Source of the DNA: Rhodococcus sp. B50
GTDB lineage: Bacteria > Actinomycetota > Actinomycetes > Mycobacteriales > Mycobacteriaceae
DNA length: 64,000 nt
Reading direction: 5' to 3'
Assembly (NCBI RefSeq): GCF_013602415.1
Contig: NZ_WPAG02000003.1
Span: forward strand, 310,001-374,000
The translations under genes were made by a program, and so were the position numbers. Positions 27,051-36,555 of this stretch are shown here, piece after piece. Under the pieces are notes generated by a model, which worked only from the letters and a program-made list of their open reading frames with translations, made no database searches and had not been told where the DNA came from. Numbering within the stretch: the first letter of the stretch is position 1; the number at the start of each line of letters is the position of its first letter.

Positions 27051-28541
27051 ATGACCGTCATCCCACACTGGTTGGACAACAAGCCCTTCACCGGCACCAA
27101 CGGCACATCGGCCCCGGTCACCAACCCCGCCACCGGCGCAGTGACTGCAGAAGTTGCACTCGCGAGCACAGACGACGCCCGCACGGTGATCGAGGCAGCC
27201 GCGGCGGCGTTCCCCGCATGGCGAGATACCTCGATCGCCAAGCGCACACAGATTCTGTTCGCATTCCGTGAACTGCTCAACGCCCGCAAGCAGGAATTGG
27301 CTGCGATCATCACCTCCGAGCACGGCAAGGTGCTCTCCGACGCGCTCGGTGAGGTCTCCCGCGGCCAGGAGGTCGTCGAATTTGCCTGCGGCATCGCCCA
27401 CCTTCTCAAGGGTGGGATGACCGAGAACGCGTCGACCAAGGTCGACATGGCGTCGATCCGCCAGCCCATCGGGCCGGTTGGCATCATCTCCCCGTTCAAC
27501 TTTCCCGCCATGGTTCCGATGTGGTTCTTCCCCATCGCGATTGCCGCCGGGAACACCGTGGTCCTCAAGCCGTCGGAAAAGGTTCCCACGGCAGCGCTGT
27601 GGATCGCCGAACTGTGGGCCGAGGCGGGCCTGCCTGCCGGCGTGTTCAACGTCCTGCAGGGTGACAAGACAGCCGTCGATGAACTACTCACCAATCCGGC
27701 GATCAAGGCCATCTCCTTCGTCGGGTCGACCCCCATCGCGAAGTACGTCTACGAAACCGCAACCGCCCACAGCAAGCGCGTCCAGGCACTCGGCGGCGCG
27801 AAGAACCACGCCGTTGTTCTGCCGGACGCCGACCTCGATCTGGCCGCCGACGCGATGGTGAACGCGGGCTTCGGCTCCGCCGGTGAGCGCTGCATGGCGA
27901 TCTCCGCACTGGTCGCGGTCGGGGATATCGCCGATGAGCTGGTTGCAAAGATCAAGGATCGCACCCTGAGCCTGAAAACCGGCGACGGCACAAAGGACTC
28001 GGATATGGGTCCATTGGTGAGCAAAGCACATCGTGACAAAGTGTCTTCCTACATCGACGCCGGCGAAGCTGCCGGCGCCACCGTCGTAGTCGACGGCCGG
28101 GCCGTGCAGGCCGATGGCGGAAGCGACGGATTCTGGCTCGGACCGACCCTTCTGGATCACGTCACCACCGATTTGAGCGTCTACACCGACGAGATCTTCG
28201 GCCCCGTCCTGTCCGTCGTACGGGTCGGGACCTATGACGAAGCCCTCGAATTGATCAACTCGAACCCCTACGGCAACGGCACCGCCATCTTCACCAACGA
28301 CGGCGGCGCAGCCCGCCGCTTCCAGAACGAAGTCGAGGTCGGCATGGTCGGCGTCAACGTCCCCATCCCCGTCCCCACCGCGTACTACAGCTTCGGCGGC
28401 TGGAAGAACTCCCTCTTCGGTGACACACACGCCCACGGCACCGAAGGTGTGCACTTCTTCACCCGCGGCAAGGTCGTCACCACCCGATGGCTCGACCCCA
28501 ACCACGGCGGCATCAACCTCGGCTTCCCGCAGAACGACTAA
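27051..28541 (+). CDS. mmsA: CoA-acylating methylmalonate-semialdehyde dehydrogenase
   Basis: A 496-residue aldehyde dehydrogenase of the MmsA subfamily, which turns methylmalonate semialdehyde (or malonate semialdehyde) into propionyl-CoA (or acetyl-CoA), releasing CO2. The family markers are GIISPFNFPAMVPMWFFPIAIAAGNTVVLKPSEK, GAKNHAVVLPDADLD (Asn where other aldehyde dehydrogenases have the general base Glu) and GSAGERCMAIS with the catalytic Cys. The ATG is preceded by CAGGAG. Its stop codon TAA is also the target duplication of the IS inserted behind it. It was probably cotranscribed with the alcohol dehydrogenase gene at 29422 before that insertion. Confidence 0.93.
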   Translation: MTVIPHWLDNKPFTGTNGTSAPVTNPATGAVTAEVALASTDDARTVIEAAAAAFPAWRDTSIAKRTQILFAFRELLNARKQELAAIITSEHGKVLSDALGEVSRGQEVVEFACGIAHLLKGGMTENASTKVDMASIRQPIGPVGIISPFNFPAMVPMWFFPIAIAAGNTVVLKPSEKVPTAALWIAELWAEAGLPAGVFNVLQGDKTAVDELLTNPAIKAISFVGSTPIAKYVYETATAHSKRVQALGGAKNHAVVLPDADLDLAADAMVNAGFGSAGERCMAISALVAVGDIADELVAKIKDRTLSLKTGDGTKDSDMGPLVSKAHRDKVSSYIDAGEAAGATVVVDGRAVQADGGSDGFWLGPTLLDHVTTDLSVYTDEIFGPVLSVVRVGTYDEALELINSNPYGNGTAIFTNDGGAARRFQNEVEVGMVGVNVPIPVPTAYYSFGGWKNSLFGDTHAHGTEGVHFFTRGKVVTTRWLDPNHGGINLGFPQND

Positions 28542-29408
28542 GAGCATGTCTCATTTGGCAAGTTTCTTGAAGCAGGTCAACGCCGCAGCGAGTTGGAGAA
28601 AAGCGGCGAAGTGCTCACCGTGACGTTCGTAGCGAATGGTCAGCCGCCGGTAGCCGGTCAGCCACGCCAGGGTGCGTTCGATCTTCCACCGGTAACGTCC
28701 CAAGCGTTCGCTGCTGTCAACGCCGCGACGGGCGATCCGCGGAACGATGCCCCGTGCCCGCAGCCACCGGCGGTGTACGGGATAGTCGTAACCCTTGTCC
28801 GCCCGCAACCGGCCGGGCCGGCAGCGACGCGGACCACGACGCGATCGCACCGCTGGAATCGCAGTGACCATCGGCTGCAGCATCACACTGTCGTGGGTGT
28901 TTGCCGAGGTCACCGCCGTGACCAGTGGAATGCCGTCGGCGTCGGAGAGGATGTGGATCTTCGAGCCGTTCTTGCCTCGATCGACCGGGCTGGGACCGGT
29001 CAGAGAGCCCCCCTTTTCGCCCGCACGTGCGCGGCATCGAGGATCGCGGCAGACCAATCCAGGTCCCCACCGGCGCCGAGCCGATCGAGAACCCGGCGGT
29101 GCAGCTCGTCGAACACCCCAGCCTTGACCCAGGTCGTGAACCGTCTATGCGCGGTCGGAACACTGACTCCGAACGACGGCGGCAGGTGTCGCCAGGCACA
29201 GCCGCTGGTGAGCACGTAGACGATCGCGGTGAACACCGCCCGATCATCGATCGCCGCCCGGCCGCCGCCTTGCGGCCGCGTCCGGAAGCCGGGCAGCAAC
29301 GGTTCGACGATCTCCCACAACGCATCCGGTACCAGCCGGGAAGACAACGCATCGACCACGACGGTGCATTATGCCGCACAAACGATCTAGCCCATAAGAG
29401 ACATGCTC
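28542..29408 (-). mobile_element. IS5-family (IS427-like) insertion sequence
   Basis: An 867-bp element with terminal inverted repeats GAGCATGTCTC (28542-28552) and GAGACATGCTC (29398-29408), flanked by the 3-bp target duplication TAA (28539-28541 and 29409-29411). It carries a two-frame DDE transposase on the minus strand. Removing the element and one TAA restores a direct mmsA-alcohol dehydrogenase junction. Confidence 0.93.
28551..29359 (-). CDS. IS5-type transposase made by -1 frameshifting (OrfA + OrfB)
   Basis: OrfA (29359-29000, 119 residues) holds the N-terminal helix-turn-helix region (LWEIVEPLLP, GCAWRHLPPSFG) and the first catalytic Asp (ILDAAHVRAKRG). OrfB (about 29008-28551) holds the second Asp (LRADKGYD) and the Glu (WKIERTLAWLTGYRRL). 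The switch occurs at the run AAAAGGGGGG (minus strand, 29017-29008), where sliding back one base joins KRG to GSLTGPSPVDRGKNGSKIH. This is the programmed -1 frameshift of the IS427 group. All three acidic residues are present, so the element may be active. Confidence 0.88.
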
Positions 29409-29421
29409 TAAGGACGGCACC

Positions 29422-30582
29422 ATGAGTATCCAAATCGCCTTCCCACGGTTCATGCGAATCGGCGGGGGCACCATCAACGAAATCGGCGACGTGATCCGCC
29501 AACTCGGATTGCAGCGCCCGGTACTGGTGACCGACAAGTTCCTCACCTCGACAGGCGCATCCGAACGGATCTTGACCCTCCTGCGCGAAGCACGCATCAC
29601 ACCAGCCCTGTTCGACGACACCGTTCCCGACCCCACCACCGACTCCCTCGAAACAGGGCTCGCCCTGCTCGCCGATCACAACGCCGACTCGGTGATCGGC
29701 TTCGGTGGCGGCAGCCCGATGGATACTGCGAAGGCGCTGGCCGTCCTCGGAGTCCGCGGGGGCCGGATGCGGGACTACAAGGTCCCGCACGTCTACACCG
29801 GACCAGCGCTTCCCGTCGTCGCGATCCCGACCACCGCCGGCAGCGGCTCGGAGGCTACGCAGTTCACCATCATCAGTGACAGCGTCACGGACGAGAAGAT
29901 GCTCTGTCCAGGCCTGTCCTTCCTGCCCATCGCAGCAATCGTGGACTTCGAACTGACAATGTCCATGCCCCCTCGCCTGACTGCCGATACCGGAGTCGAT
30001 GCACTTACCCACGCAATCGAGGCGTATGTGAGCCGAAAAGCCAACCCTGTCTCCGACGGCCTCGCGCTCGCAGCCATGCGCACCATCGGCCAGAATCTGC
30101 GCACCGCGTATGAAGACGGCGAGAACAAGCAGGCACGAGAAGCCATGATGCTCGCCGCCACCCAGGCCGGCATGGCGTTCTCGAACGCAAGCGTGGCCCT
30201 CATCCACGGAATGAGCCGCCCCATCGGCGCGCACTTCCATGTCGCGCACGGACTGTCCAACGCCATGCTGCTCCCGGCGATCACCGCCTTCTCCGTCAAA
30301 GGCGCCGAGTCACGATACGCAGACTGTGCCAGGGCCCTCGGTGGTGCCACCGAAGCCACCGGTGACGGTATCGCCACGCAGTCCCTCGTCGACTCCCTGG
30401 CCGAACTATGTCATGACCTGGCTGTTCCCACTCCCCGCGACCACGGCATCGACCGAGCTCGCTGGAACGATCTAATCCCACTGATGGCGCAACAGGCGCT
30501 CGATTCGGGTTCGCCGGGCAACAACCCGGTTGTGCCCACTGTCGACGAAATCGCCGAACTGTACGTCGAGGTCTACGACTAG
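29422..30582 (+). CDS. Iron-containing alcohol dehydrogenase
   Basis: A 386-residue group III alcohol dehydrogenase. The NAD motif is GFGGGSPMDTAKAL and the metal site is formed by Asp and His residues in ADTGVDALTHAIEAYVS, the SRPIGAHFHVAHGLSNAMLLP segment and the region near 270. Such enzymes oxidise short to medium alcohols or hydroxy acids; here it would oxidise an omega-hydroxy acid or diol from lactone opening. The ATG is 10 bases from the TAA copy at 29409, so before the IS insertion the gene followed mmsA by 10 bases. Two hairpins after the stop separate it from the converging acyl-CoA dehydrogenase operon. Confidence 0.9.
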   Translation: MSIQIAFPRFMRIGGGTINEIGDVIRQLGLQRPVLVTDKFLTSTGASERILTLLREARITPALFDDTVPDPTTDSLETGLALLADHNADSVIGFGGGSPMDTAKALAVLGVRGGRMRDYKVPHVYTGPALPVVAIPTTAGSGSEATQFTIISDSVTDEKMLCPGLSFLPIAAIVDFELTMSMPPRLTADTGVDALTHAIEAYVSRKANPVSDGLALAAMRTIGQNLRTAYEDGENKQAREAMMLAATQAGMAFSNASVALIHGMSRPIGAHFHVAHGLSNAMLLPAITAFSVKGAESRYADCARALGGATEATGDGIATQSLVDSLAELCHDLAVPTPRDHGIDRARWNDLIPLMAQQALDSGSPGNNPVVPTVDEIAELYVEVYD

Positions 30583-30634
30583 CGTGGATGCAATCCACAC
30601 CCCGCGTCCTCCGACAAGTCAGAGGTGAGAGCTC

Positions 30635-30665
30635 GAGCGGCAGGACCCTTTCGGTCCTGCCGCTC
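30635..30665. terminator. Terminator hairpin 1 between converging genes
   Basis: A perfect 13-bp stem (30635-30647 / 30653-30665) with a 5-base loop, 52 bases after the alcohol dehydrogenase stop. Confidence 0.8.
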
Positions 30666-30673
30666 AGCGGCCC

Positions 30674-30703
30674 CATCGCCGGGGAGCTCGCACCCCGGCG
30701 ATG
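30674..30703. terminator. Terminator hairpin 2 between converging genes
   Basis: CATCGCCGGGG (30674-30684) pairs perfectly with CCCCGGCGATG (30693-30703), loop of eight. Just 25 bases from the minus-strand dehydrogenase stop, so it suits termination of that operon. Confidence 0.75.
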
Positions 30704-30728
30704 TCACCGTCATCAAGAACTCATGCAC

Positions 30729-31823
30729 TCAGTCAGGACGTGAACGTCCCGAAACAGCATCGAGATAGGCAGAAGCTGTACCCGTGATCCGCGTACCCTC
30801 AACGATCATCGGCCAGGTCCCGTCCATACCGGCGTCGACGGCAGCACAGCTGAGCTGACGCTCCCAGAACGCAGCGGACCCGAACTCCGAACGCCACTGC
30901 AACGCAGGCAGGGTGAGCCGGTGGAGGGTGTGCTCATGGGTGGTGCCGATTGCACCGTGCACTTGGTGAGTGTTGCGCACCGCCACCGCCAGCGCTTGTG
31001 AGACCACACTGCGGGCCACCGCGACACGAAAGGCCGAGAAGTCGCCAGCAAGGTCGTCGGTAAGAGCGTCTGCGAGAGCGGTGTCAACGGCGGCACGGGC
31101 AAGGACGGACTCGGCTGCAGTGTCGACTACGAGATTCTGCACGGACTGGAACCGCGCCAGAGGGCGCCCGAACTGAGCGCGGTCGGTGGTATGTGCAACC
31201 GCCGAAGCCAGCATGCCCTCCATAGCGCCGACGCACTGGACCGCACGGATGAGAGCGCCGCGCAGGACGTAGCCCTCGACGGCACGGGTGTCCACCGGTG
31301 ACCAGGTGACGTCACCGTCGACCTGGACCGACCCGAGGGGCACCTCGGAGATCCCCTCGACCGCCTCGACGGTCAACCGATCGGTGGGCACGTCCGCGAT
31401 CTCGTAGCCCGCATCGACCCGACGCACGCAGACAACGGACCCGGTGGCACCAGCCCAAGGCACACGTCGCGCGAGGCCGTCCGCCCCCAGGACGGCGACG
31501 GTCGCTGTGTCCGACGACGAGTCGTCGAGGCCGGCCGCGCGCCGCAAGGGACCTGCCAACAGATCGGTCTCGGCGAAGGGCACGGCCACGCCACCAGCGG
31601 CGGTCGTGCGCAACAGAGCAGCGGCCTCGACCCAACCCGCGCCACTGCCCCCGGCCTCCTCGGGTGCGGTCAGCCTGGCCAGTCCGACCGCACCCAAGGT
31701 GGCCCACACAGCGGCCGGATCCGGCTCGATGTCCGGCCCAGAGTGCCCAGCGACAAGATCGTCCATGAGGTCCTGGAGATCCCGGTCTACGGCAAGATCG
31801 ATTGTGATCGCGGTCGTGGTCAT
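30729..31823 (-). CDS. Acyl-CoA dehydrogenase, FadE-type (short partner 2)
   Basis: A 364-residue divergent acyl-CoA dehydrogenase. The start is hydrophilic and the flavin domain is recognised by TTDRAQFGRPLARFQSVQNLVVDTAAE and NTHQVHGAIGTTHEHTLHRLTLPALQWRSEFG. The ATG at 31823 overlaps the stop of the upstream dehydrogenase by one base (TGATG). As with the pair at 17.8-20.0 kb, I infer an obligate heteromer with the neighbour. The C-terminal 30 residues are unlike other members. Confidence 0.85.
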   Translation of the reverse strand: MTTTAITIDLAVDRDLQDLMDDLVAGHSGPDIEPDPAAVWATLGAVGLARLTAPEEAGGSGAGWVEAAALLRTTAAGGVAVPFAETDLLAGPLRRAAGLDDSSSDTATVAVLGADGLARRVPWAGATGSVVCVRRVDAGYEIADVPTDRLTVEAVEGISEVPLGSVQVDGDVTWSPVDTRAVEGYVLRGALIRAVQCVGAMEGMLASAVAHTTDRAQFGRPLARFQSVQNLVVDTAAESVLARAAVDTALADALTDDLAGDFSAFRVAVARSVVSQALAVAVRNTHQVHGAIGTTHEHTLHRLTLPALQWRSEFGSAAFWERQLSCAAVDAGMDGTWPMIVEGTRITGTASAYLDAVSGRSRPD

Positions 31824-32974
31824 CAGCGCATCCCCAGTCCCCGCGCGATCACGCCGCGCAGGATTTCGTTGGTACCGCCGCGGAGCGTGAACCCCGGACG
31901 CTGGTGTAGTCCGGCCCTGCACAGAGCCTCGATTTCCGCTTGTCCGTCCATGGTCTCGTCGCCCAGCCGATCAGAGACGTACTCGACGAGGTCGCCTTCC
32001 ATGCTGGTACCGAGGAGCTTGACCAGAGCGGCGGCGGTGTCGGCCTTCTCACCCCGCTGAAGGGCCCCGGCGATGTTCTGGCTCAGGGCGTGCAGTCCGA
32101 CCGTCCGAGCCACAGAACGTCCCAGTTCGGTGCGCTCGGGCAGCAGTCCCTTTTGGACCGCGCCGATCTCGGCGGCCAGGAGCCGGAAGGTCGAAAGGAA
32201 ACGCTCGGGTCCACTGCGCTCGAAGGCAAGCTCCGAGTTGACCTGTTCCCATCCATTGCCCAGAGTGCCGAAGACCATGGCGTCGGGAACGAAGACCTCG
32301 TCCAGAACGACCTCGTTGAAGTGGTGGTCGCCGGAGAGGGAAATGATCGGCCGGATCGTCACGCCGCGGGAACGGAGGTCAACGATGAACTGACTCAGTC
32401 CCGCGTGGCGGTGTGCCGTGTCGAGTGGTTCCGTGCGGGCCAGCACGATGAACGCCTCAGCGTGTTGGGCACCCGAGGTCCACACTTTGGTGCCGGTCAC
32501 GGTCCAACCGCCGTCCACGCGGGTGCCGCGGGTCCGGACACTGGCCAGGTCCGATCCTGAGTCGGGCTCACTCATTCCTATGCCGAAGAAGCACTCGCCC
32601 GCCGCGATCCGGGGAAGGTAGTCGTGCTTCTGCTCTTCGGTGCCGTATTTCAGCAGTGACGGTGCAATCTGGCGGTCTGCCACCCATTGCGCTGCAACCG
32701 GAGCGCCTACCGCGAGCAGCTCCTCGGTGACAACGAAACGCTCGAGGTGAGTCCGGCCGTGCCCGCCGTACTCGGTCGGGATGGTCATTCCTACCCAACC
32801 GTGCTCGGCGAGGCGGCGGGTGAAGTCCTCATCCCAGCGGGTGAGCCAGGTGTCGATGCCCGGTGTCAGTGTCCCTGCCGCGGTTTCCTTCTCGAGAAAG
32901 GTGCGTACCTCGGCGCGTAGAGCATTCATTTCATCAGTGGTCACCGTCGTCAGCGGCGCGACCGAGGGATTCAT
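31823..32974 (-). CDS. Acyl-CoA dehydrogenase, FadE-type (long partner 2)
   Basis: A 383-residue acyl-CoA dehydrogenase with MTIPTEYGGHGRTHLERFVVTEELLA, FFGIGMSEPDSGSDLASVRTRG, GTKVWTSGAQHAEAFIVLART and the C-terminal LRGGTNEILRGVIARGLG. Here the Glu of the NEI motif is kept, unlike the long partner at 18.9-20.0 kb, so it may act on a different type of acyl-CoA. It heads a two-gene operon whose start is 225 bases from the divergent IclR gene, which is the likely regulator. Confidence 0.9.
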   Translation of the reverse strand: MNPSVAPLTTVTTDEMNALRAEVRTFLEKETAAGTLTPGIDTWLTRWDEDFTRRLAEHGWVGMTIPTEYGGHGRTHLERFVVTEELLAVGAPVAAQWVADRQIAPSLLKYGTEEQKHDYLPRIAAGECFFGIGMSEPDSGSDLASVRTRGTRVDGGWTVTGTKVWTSGAQHAEAFIVLARTEPLDTAHRHAGLSQFIVDLRSRGVTIRPIISLSGDHHFNEVVLDEVFVPDAMVFGTLGNGWEQVNSELAFERSGPERFLSTFRLLAAEIGAVQKGLLPERTELGRSVARTVGLHALSQNIAGALQRGEKADTAAALVKLLGTSMEGDLVEYVSDRLGDETMDGQAEIEALCRAGLHQRPGFTLRGGTNEILRGVIARGLGMR

Positions 32975-33199
32975 AGTGCCTCCATAGGAAGTTCTGTGGA
33001 AGTTCTGTCCGGGGCGACGCCCGACATGCTCTGGTGAACTTCACCGCCGCCGAGTAAGTGGCGGCCGGTCGGATCGGGGGCGAACGCTGGCCCCATCTCG
33101 AGTGGACACTATCCAGTTCTAGACATCTACGCAATAGCGAATTATCTTACGTAATTATGTATCAGTTGAGGGGGTCCTCCCTGTTGATAGGCTCACGAA

Positions 33200-33967
33200 A
33201 TGGCTGACACTCCTGGGTCCCCCGGAGCCGTGCCGGTCGAGAAGGTTCCCGGCCGTCCCCGGCACCGCATGGTCGATCGGGTGGCGTCGATCCTCGAACT
33301 CGTAGCCCGGTCCGAAAACGGCCTCACCCTCACCGCTATCGCAAGGGCACTCACCGCACCCGTCAGTTCGGTCCAGGGCCTGATCAACGGTCTCGTCGCC
33401 GTCGGCTACCTCGACGAGCGCGACCGGATCTACACCCTCGGCACCGCGCCCTACCTTCTCAACGTCATCGCCGGCAGACCCCCGGTCACCTCGATCGGCC
33501 ATGATCAACTCGAGCAGGTCCATGCCGAGACCGGGTTGACCACCACACTGTCCACGTCCGTCGGTGACGACCTGTTCTACGTCGATCACGTCTCTTCCGA
33601 CCCGCATTACGCATACCTGGCAGAAAACCGGGTGCGCCGATCTCTCCTGCGCACCTCTGCAGGATGGCTCTTGCTGGCCGATCGCGATCAACGTGACATC
33701 TGGGCGTATCTCAACTCTCGACCATCCTCCGATGCCGACTTCGTAGAACGCTTCCTGCACTCACTCGATGAACTCGAGAACACCGGCGTATGCGTGGCAC
33801 CCGGTGTGGCCGTTGAACATGCAGACGGGGTGTCGGTCGCCCTGCGGGAACGCGGCCGGACCATCGCCACCCTCGGTGTGGTCGGGATGCGGGAGACCAT
33901 CGTCGAGCGGCAGGACGAACTCGTCGAGATCTGCCTGCGGTACGCCACCAAGTGGGGCTTTCGCTAG
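33200..33967 (+). CDS. IclR-family transcriptional regulator
   Basis: A 255-residue IclR protein: N-terminal winged helix (RMVDRVASILELVARSENGLTLTAIARALTAPVSSVQGLINGLVAVGYLD) and an effector domain beginning about residue 90. SVALRERGRTIATLGVVGM and the C-terminal ELVEICLRYATKWGFR are family-like. The divergent promoter region towards the dehydrogenase operon contains the AT-rich dyad TTACGTAAT near 33146, a possible operator. Control of the 32974-30729 operon, and perhaps of BVMO 2 downstream, is inferred from position. Confidence 0.88.
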   Translation: MADTPGSPGAVPVEKVPGRPRHRMVDRVASILELVARSENGLTLTAIARALTAPVSSVQGLINGLVAVGYLDERDRIYTLGTAPYLLNVIAGRPPVTSIGHDQLEQVHAETGLTTTLSTSVGDDLFYVDHVSSDPHYAYLAENRVRRSLLRTSAGWLLLADRDQRDIWAYLNSRPSSDADFVERFLHSLDELENTGVCVAPGVAVEHADGVSVALRERGRTIATLGVVGMRETIVERQDELVEICLRYATKWGFR

Positions 33968-34874
33968 CCTGCAACACGGACACTGGCTCCTCGATGAGTT
34001 GGTCGACCCGGGTCGACGACCGTGTCGACCGACGCCACTCCACCGCCATCCCCGCCTGACGTAAGAACAGACAGGGGTCGTCTCGGTCATTCTCGATAAG
34101 CGACCGCTTCCGTGAGCAACACGCGACGGTCAGGTGGCTGCCCTCGGGCGACCGTGACCCCTCACATCGCGATCAGACCCGCCTGCTCGATCTCTCGACC
34201 TGCCCTAACAGATGATCGACTCCAGGTGCGCCGCTCGGCCACCGGATCCATCGGGGGCGCGCTTCACGCGGCGCGACTTTCCGAAGCGAACGCCGCAGAC
34301 CGTAACGGGCGGCCGGATCCAGCAGACGCCTTCGATCACAGCGGAGGGAACGTGCGCCTGAACATGTCTCGCACCCCGTAGCCACCATCCAGACTGCCGA
34401 CATGCTCCGAATATCCGGCCGGCCGTAGGGGAAGGTCGCGCAAGCACTCCACGACAGCGGGTTCGCTTCGCTCACGTCGTCGCCGTAGCACCGTCTGCGA
34501 AATCGGGCGGAACCCAGGGTCCCGCACTCGTCGACGTGCCGCCGGCACCAAGCAACTCGGCCTGCACCCACCCGAGTGTCCATTTCCCCCGGTAACCACG
34601 AAGACCCCGTCCTGACATGGGCTCCCTTCGCTTCAGAAGACGCGCGGACATCGTCGCAGAGTCGGCTTCGTTATACGCATTTAGGTAATCTTATTTCTAG
34701 TTGCGGATTTTTTGATGGGTCGCTATTGTCGATTCATTCCATCTTCGTGACCCATGCCACACCACATACGCAACGAGGTCGCAACTCCGACAGGCCGTTT
34801 GACTTTCGGAAGCAAAGCCAGACACAACGCCCCGGAATTCTGCCCGCACCTCAGTCTCGGAAAGGTCTAGGCCC
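33968..34874. other. Non-coding region upstream of BVMO 2
   Basis: About 0.9 kb. Frames here are short, lack ribosome sites and show no domain. An AT-rich patch around 34670-34710 (TTAGGTAATCTTATTTC) could hold the promoter of the monooxygenase operon. Confidence 0.4.
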
Positions 34875-36515
34875 ATGACATCAACCCATCTCCCTGAGCA
34901 CGCCACGACGGAAACGCAGGATTACGACGTCATCGTGGTCGGCGGCGGTTTCGGCGGGATCTATCAGCTGCGCCACCTTCGGGACAGAGGGTTCTCCGTA
35001 ATCCTGCTCGAAGCCAGCGGAGGCTTCGGTGGGGCCTGGAGCCTCAACCGCTACCCAGGCGCACGCGTCGACAGCCACGCACCCGTCTACCAGTTCACCG
35101 ACGAATACCTTTGGAAGGACTGGAACTTCTCACAGATGTTCCCGGACCACGAGGAGATGCGCAGTTACTTCAACTACGTCGACTCCAAACTGGACCTGAG
35201 CAAGGACTCGCGCTTCAACACCAAGGTCGTCAGCGCGACGTTCGACGAGGACCAGCGGATGTGGACCGTCGTCTCACAGAACGACGAGAGCTTCCGCGCA
35301 CGCTTCGTCGTGTTCGCAACGGGATCGACTACCGAACCCTACATCCCGAACATCCCTGAAATGGACGCCTACCGAGGTGAACTCGTCCACACCGCGCGGT
35401 GGCGAGACGATATCGATATGACCGGCAAACGAGTTGCCATCATCGGCACCGGCGCCAGCGCAGTCCAAGTAGTTCAGGAAGCCGGCCCTGTCGTCGAGAA
35501 ACTCACCGTCTTCCAGCGCACGCCGAACCTCTCGTTGCCCATGCACCAGGAATACCTCACCGACGAGAGGCAGGCAGCCCTGAAAGAGACCATGCCGGAT
35601 GTAGCGGTAAAGTGTCGCGAAACATTCGCTGCGATCGACTACGAGTTCGATCCCCGAAACGGCGTCGACACATCCGAGGAAGAGCGTCTCGCACTGTTCG
35701 AACGCCTGTGGAACCAGGGCGGATTCGCTTTCTGGCTCGGGAACTTCTCCGATTACCTCTTCAGCGAAGAAACCAACTCGATGGTCTACGAGTTCTGGAA
35801 GAGCAAGATCAAGCCGCAGATCCTCGACCCCGTCAAGGCCGACCTGCTGGTGCCTGACGTAGCTCCGCATCCGTTCGGAGCCAAGCGGCCGGCCCTGCAC
35901 CAGAACTACTACGAGGTGATGAACCAGGAGAACGTCGAACTCGTCTCCATCCAGGAGTCACCGATCACCGGGTTCACGGCAACCGGAATTCGCACATCCG
36001 ATGGTATCGAGCACGGAGAATTCGACATCATCGTACTTGCAACCGGATTCAACAATAATACCGGTGCGCTCACTTCGATGGAGGTCCGCAACTCCGCTGG
36101 CGTTACCCTCGGCGAGAAGTGGCGCAAGGGCGTCGACGCATACCTCGGCGCATTCACCGCCGGCTTTCCCAACGCCATGTTCGTGTACGGTCCGCAGAGC
36201 CCCGCCGCCTTTGCGAACGGGTCCACGAACGCGGAGCTTCAAGGTGAGGTCATGGTCGAGTTCCTCGAATTTCTTCGTTCGGAGGGCCTTACCCGGTTCG
36301 AATCGACTCCCGAAGCCGACCAGACCTGGACCGATCACATCAACGGTACCGATGACATGGCGCTGTTCAAGCATGCAAAGTCCTGGTACAACGGCAGCAA
36401 CATCCCAGGCAAGAAGCCTCAGATGCTTCAGTATCTGAATGGGCTGCCCATGTACCTGGATTTCTGGCACAAGGAAAAGGCGGCAGGATACACCGACGGA
36501 CTGCGGGTATCGTGA
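34875..36515 (+). CDS. Type I Baeyer-Villiger monooxygenase (BVMO 2)
   Basis: A 546-residue flavin monooxygenase. FAD motif GGGFGG at 23-28; NADPH motif GTGASA. The fingerprint region is YRGELVHTARWRD (166-178): Tyr replaces the first Phe and Arg stands where Pro or Asp is usual, so it is an off-consensus type I enzyme. The substrate-loop region NNNTGALTSMEV and YGPQSPAAFANGSTNAELQGE are as in the family. An aldehyde dehydrogenase gene follows after 40 bases, so the two are probably one operon: ketone to ester or lactone, then oxidation of the released alcohol/aldehyde. Confidence 0.92.
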   Translation: MTSTHLPEHATTETQDYDVIVVGGGFGGIYQLRHLRDRGFSVILLEASGGFGGAWSLNRYPGARVDSHAPVYQFTDEYLWKDWNFSQMFPDHEEMRSYFNYVDSKLDLSKDSRFNTKVVSATFDEDQRMWTVVSQNDESFRARFVVFATGSTTEPYIPNIPEMDAYRGELVHTARWRDDIDMTGKRVAIIGTGASAVQVVQEAGPVVEKLTVFQRTPNLSLPMHQEYLTDERQAALKETMPDVAVKCRETFAAIDYEFDPRNGVDTSEEERLALFERLWNQGGFAFWLGNFSDYLFSEETNSMVYEFWKSKIKPQILDPVKADLLVPDVAPHPFGAKRPALHQNYYEVMNQENVELVSIQESPITGFTATGIRTSDGIEHGEFDIIVLATGFNNNTGALTSMEVRNSAGVTLGEKWRKGVDAYLGAFTAGFPNAMFVYGPQSPAAFANGSTNAELQGEVMVEFLEFLRSEGLTRFESTPEADQTWTDHINGTDDMALFKHAKSWYNGSNIPGKKPQMLQYLNGLPMYLDFWHKEKAAGYTDGLRVS

Positions 36516-36555
36516 GGTTTCGCTCAATCGGATTCAACCTCGGAAGAAGTGAATA

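Noticed and set aside
28717..30249. 510-codon minus-strand frame across the IS and alcohol dehydrogenase gene
   Set aside because: It is antisense to a clear alcohol dehydrogenase and out of frame with the transposase motifs.
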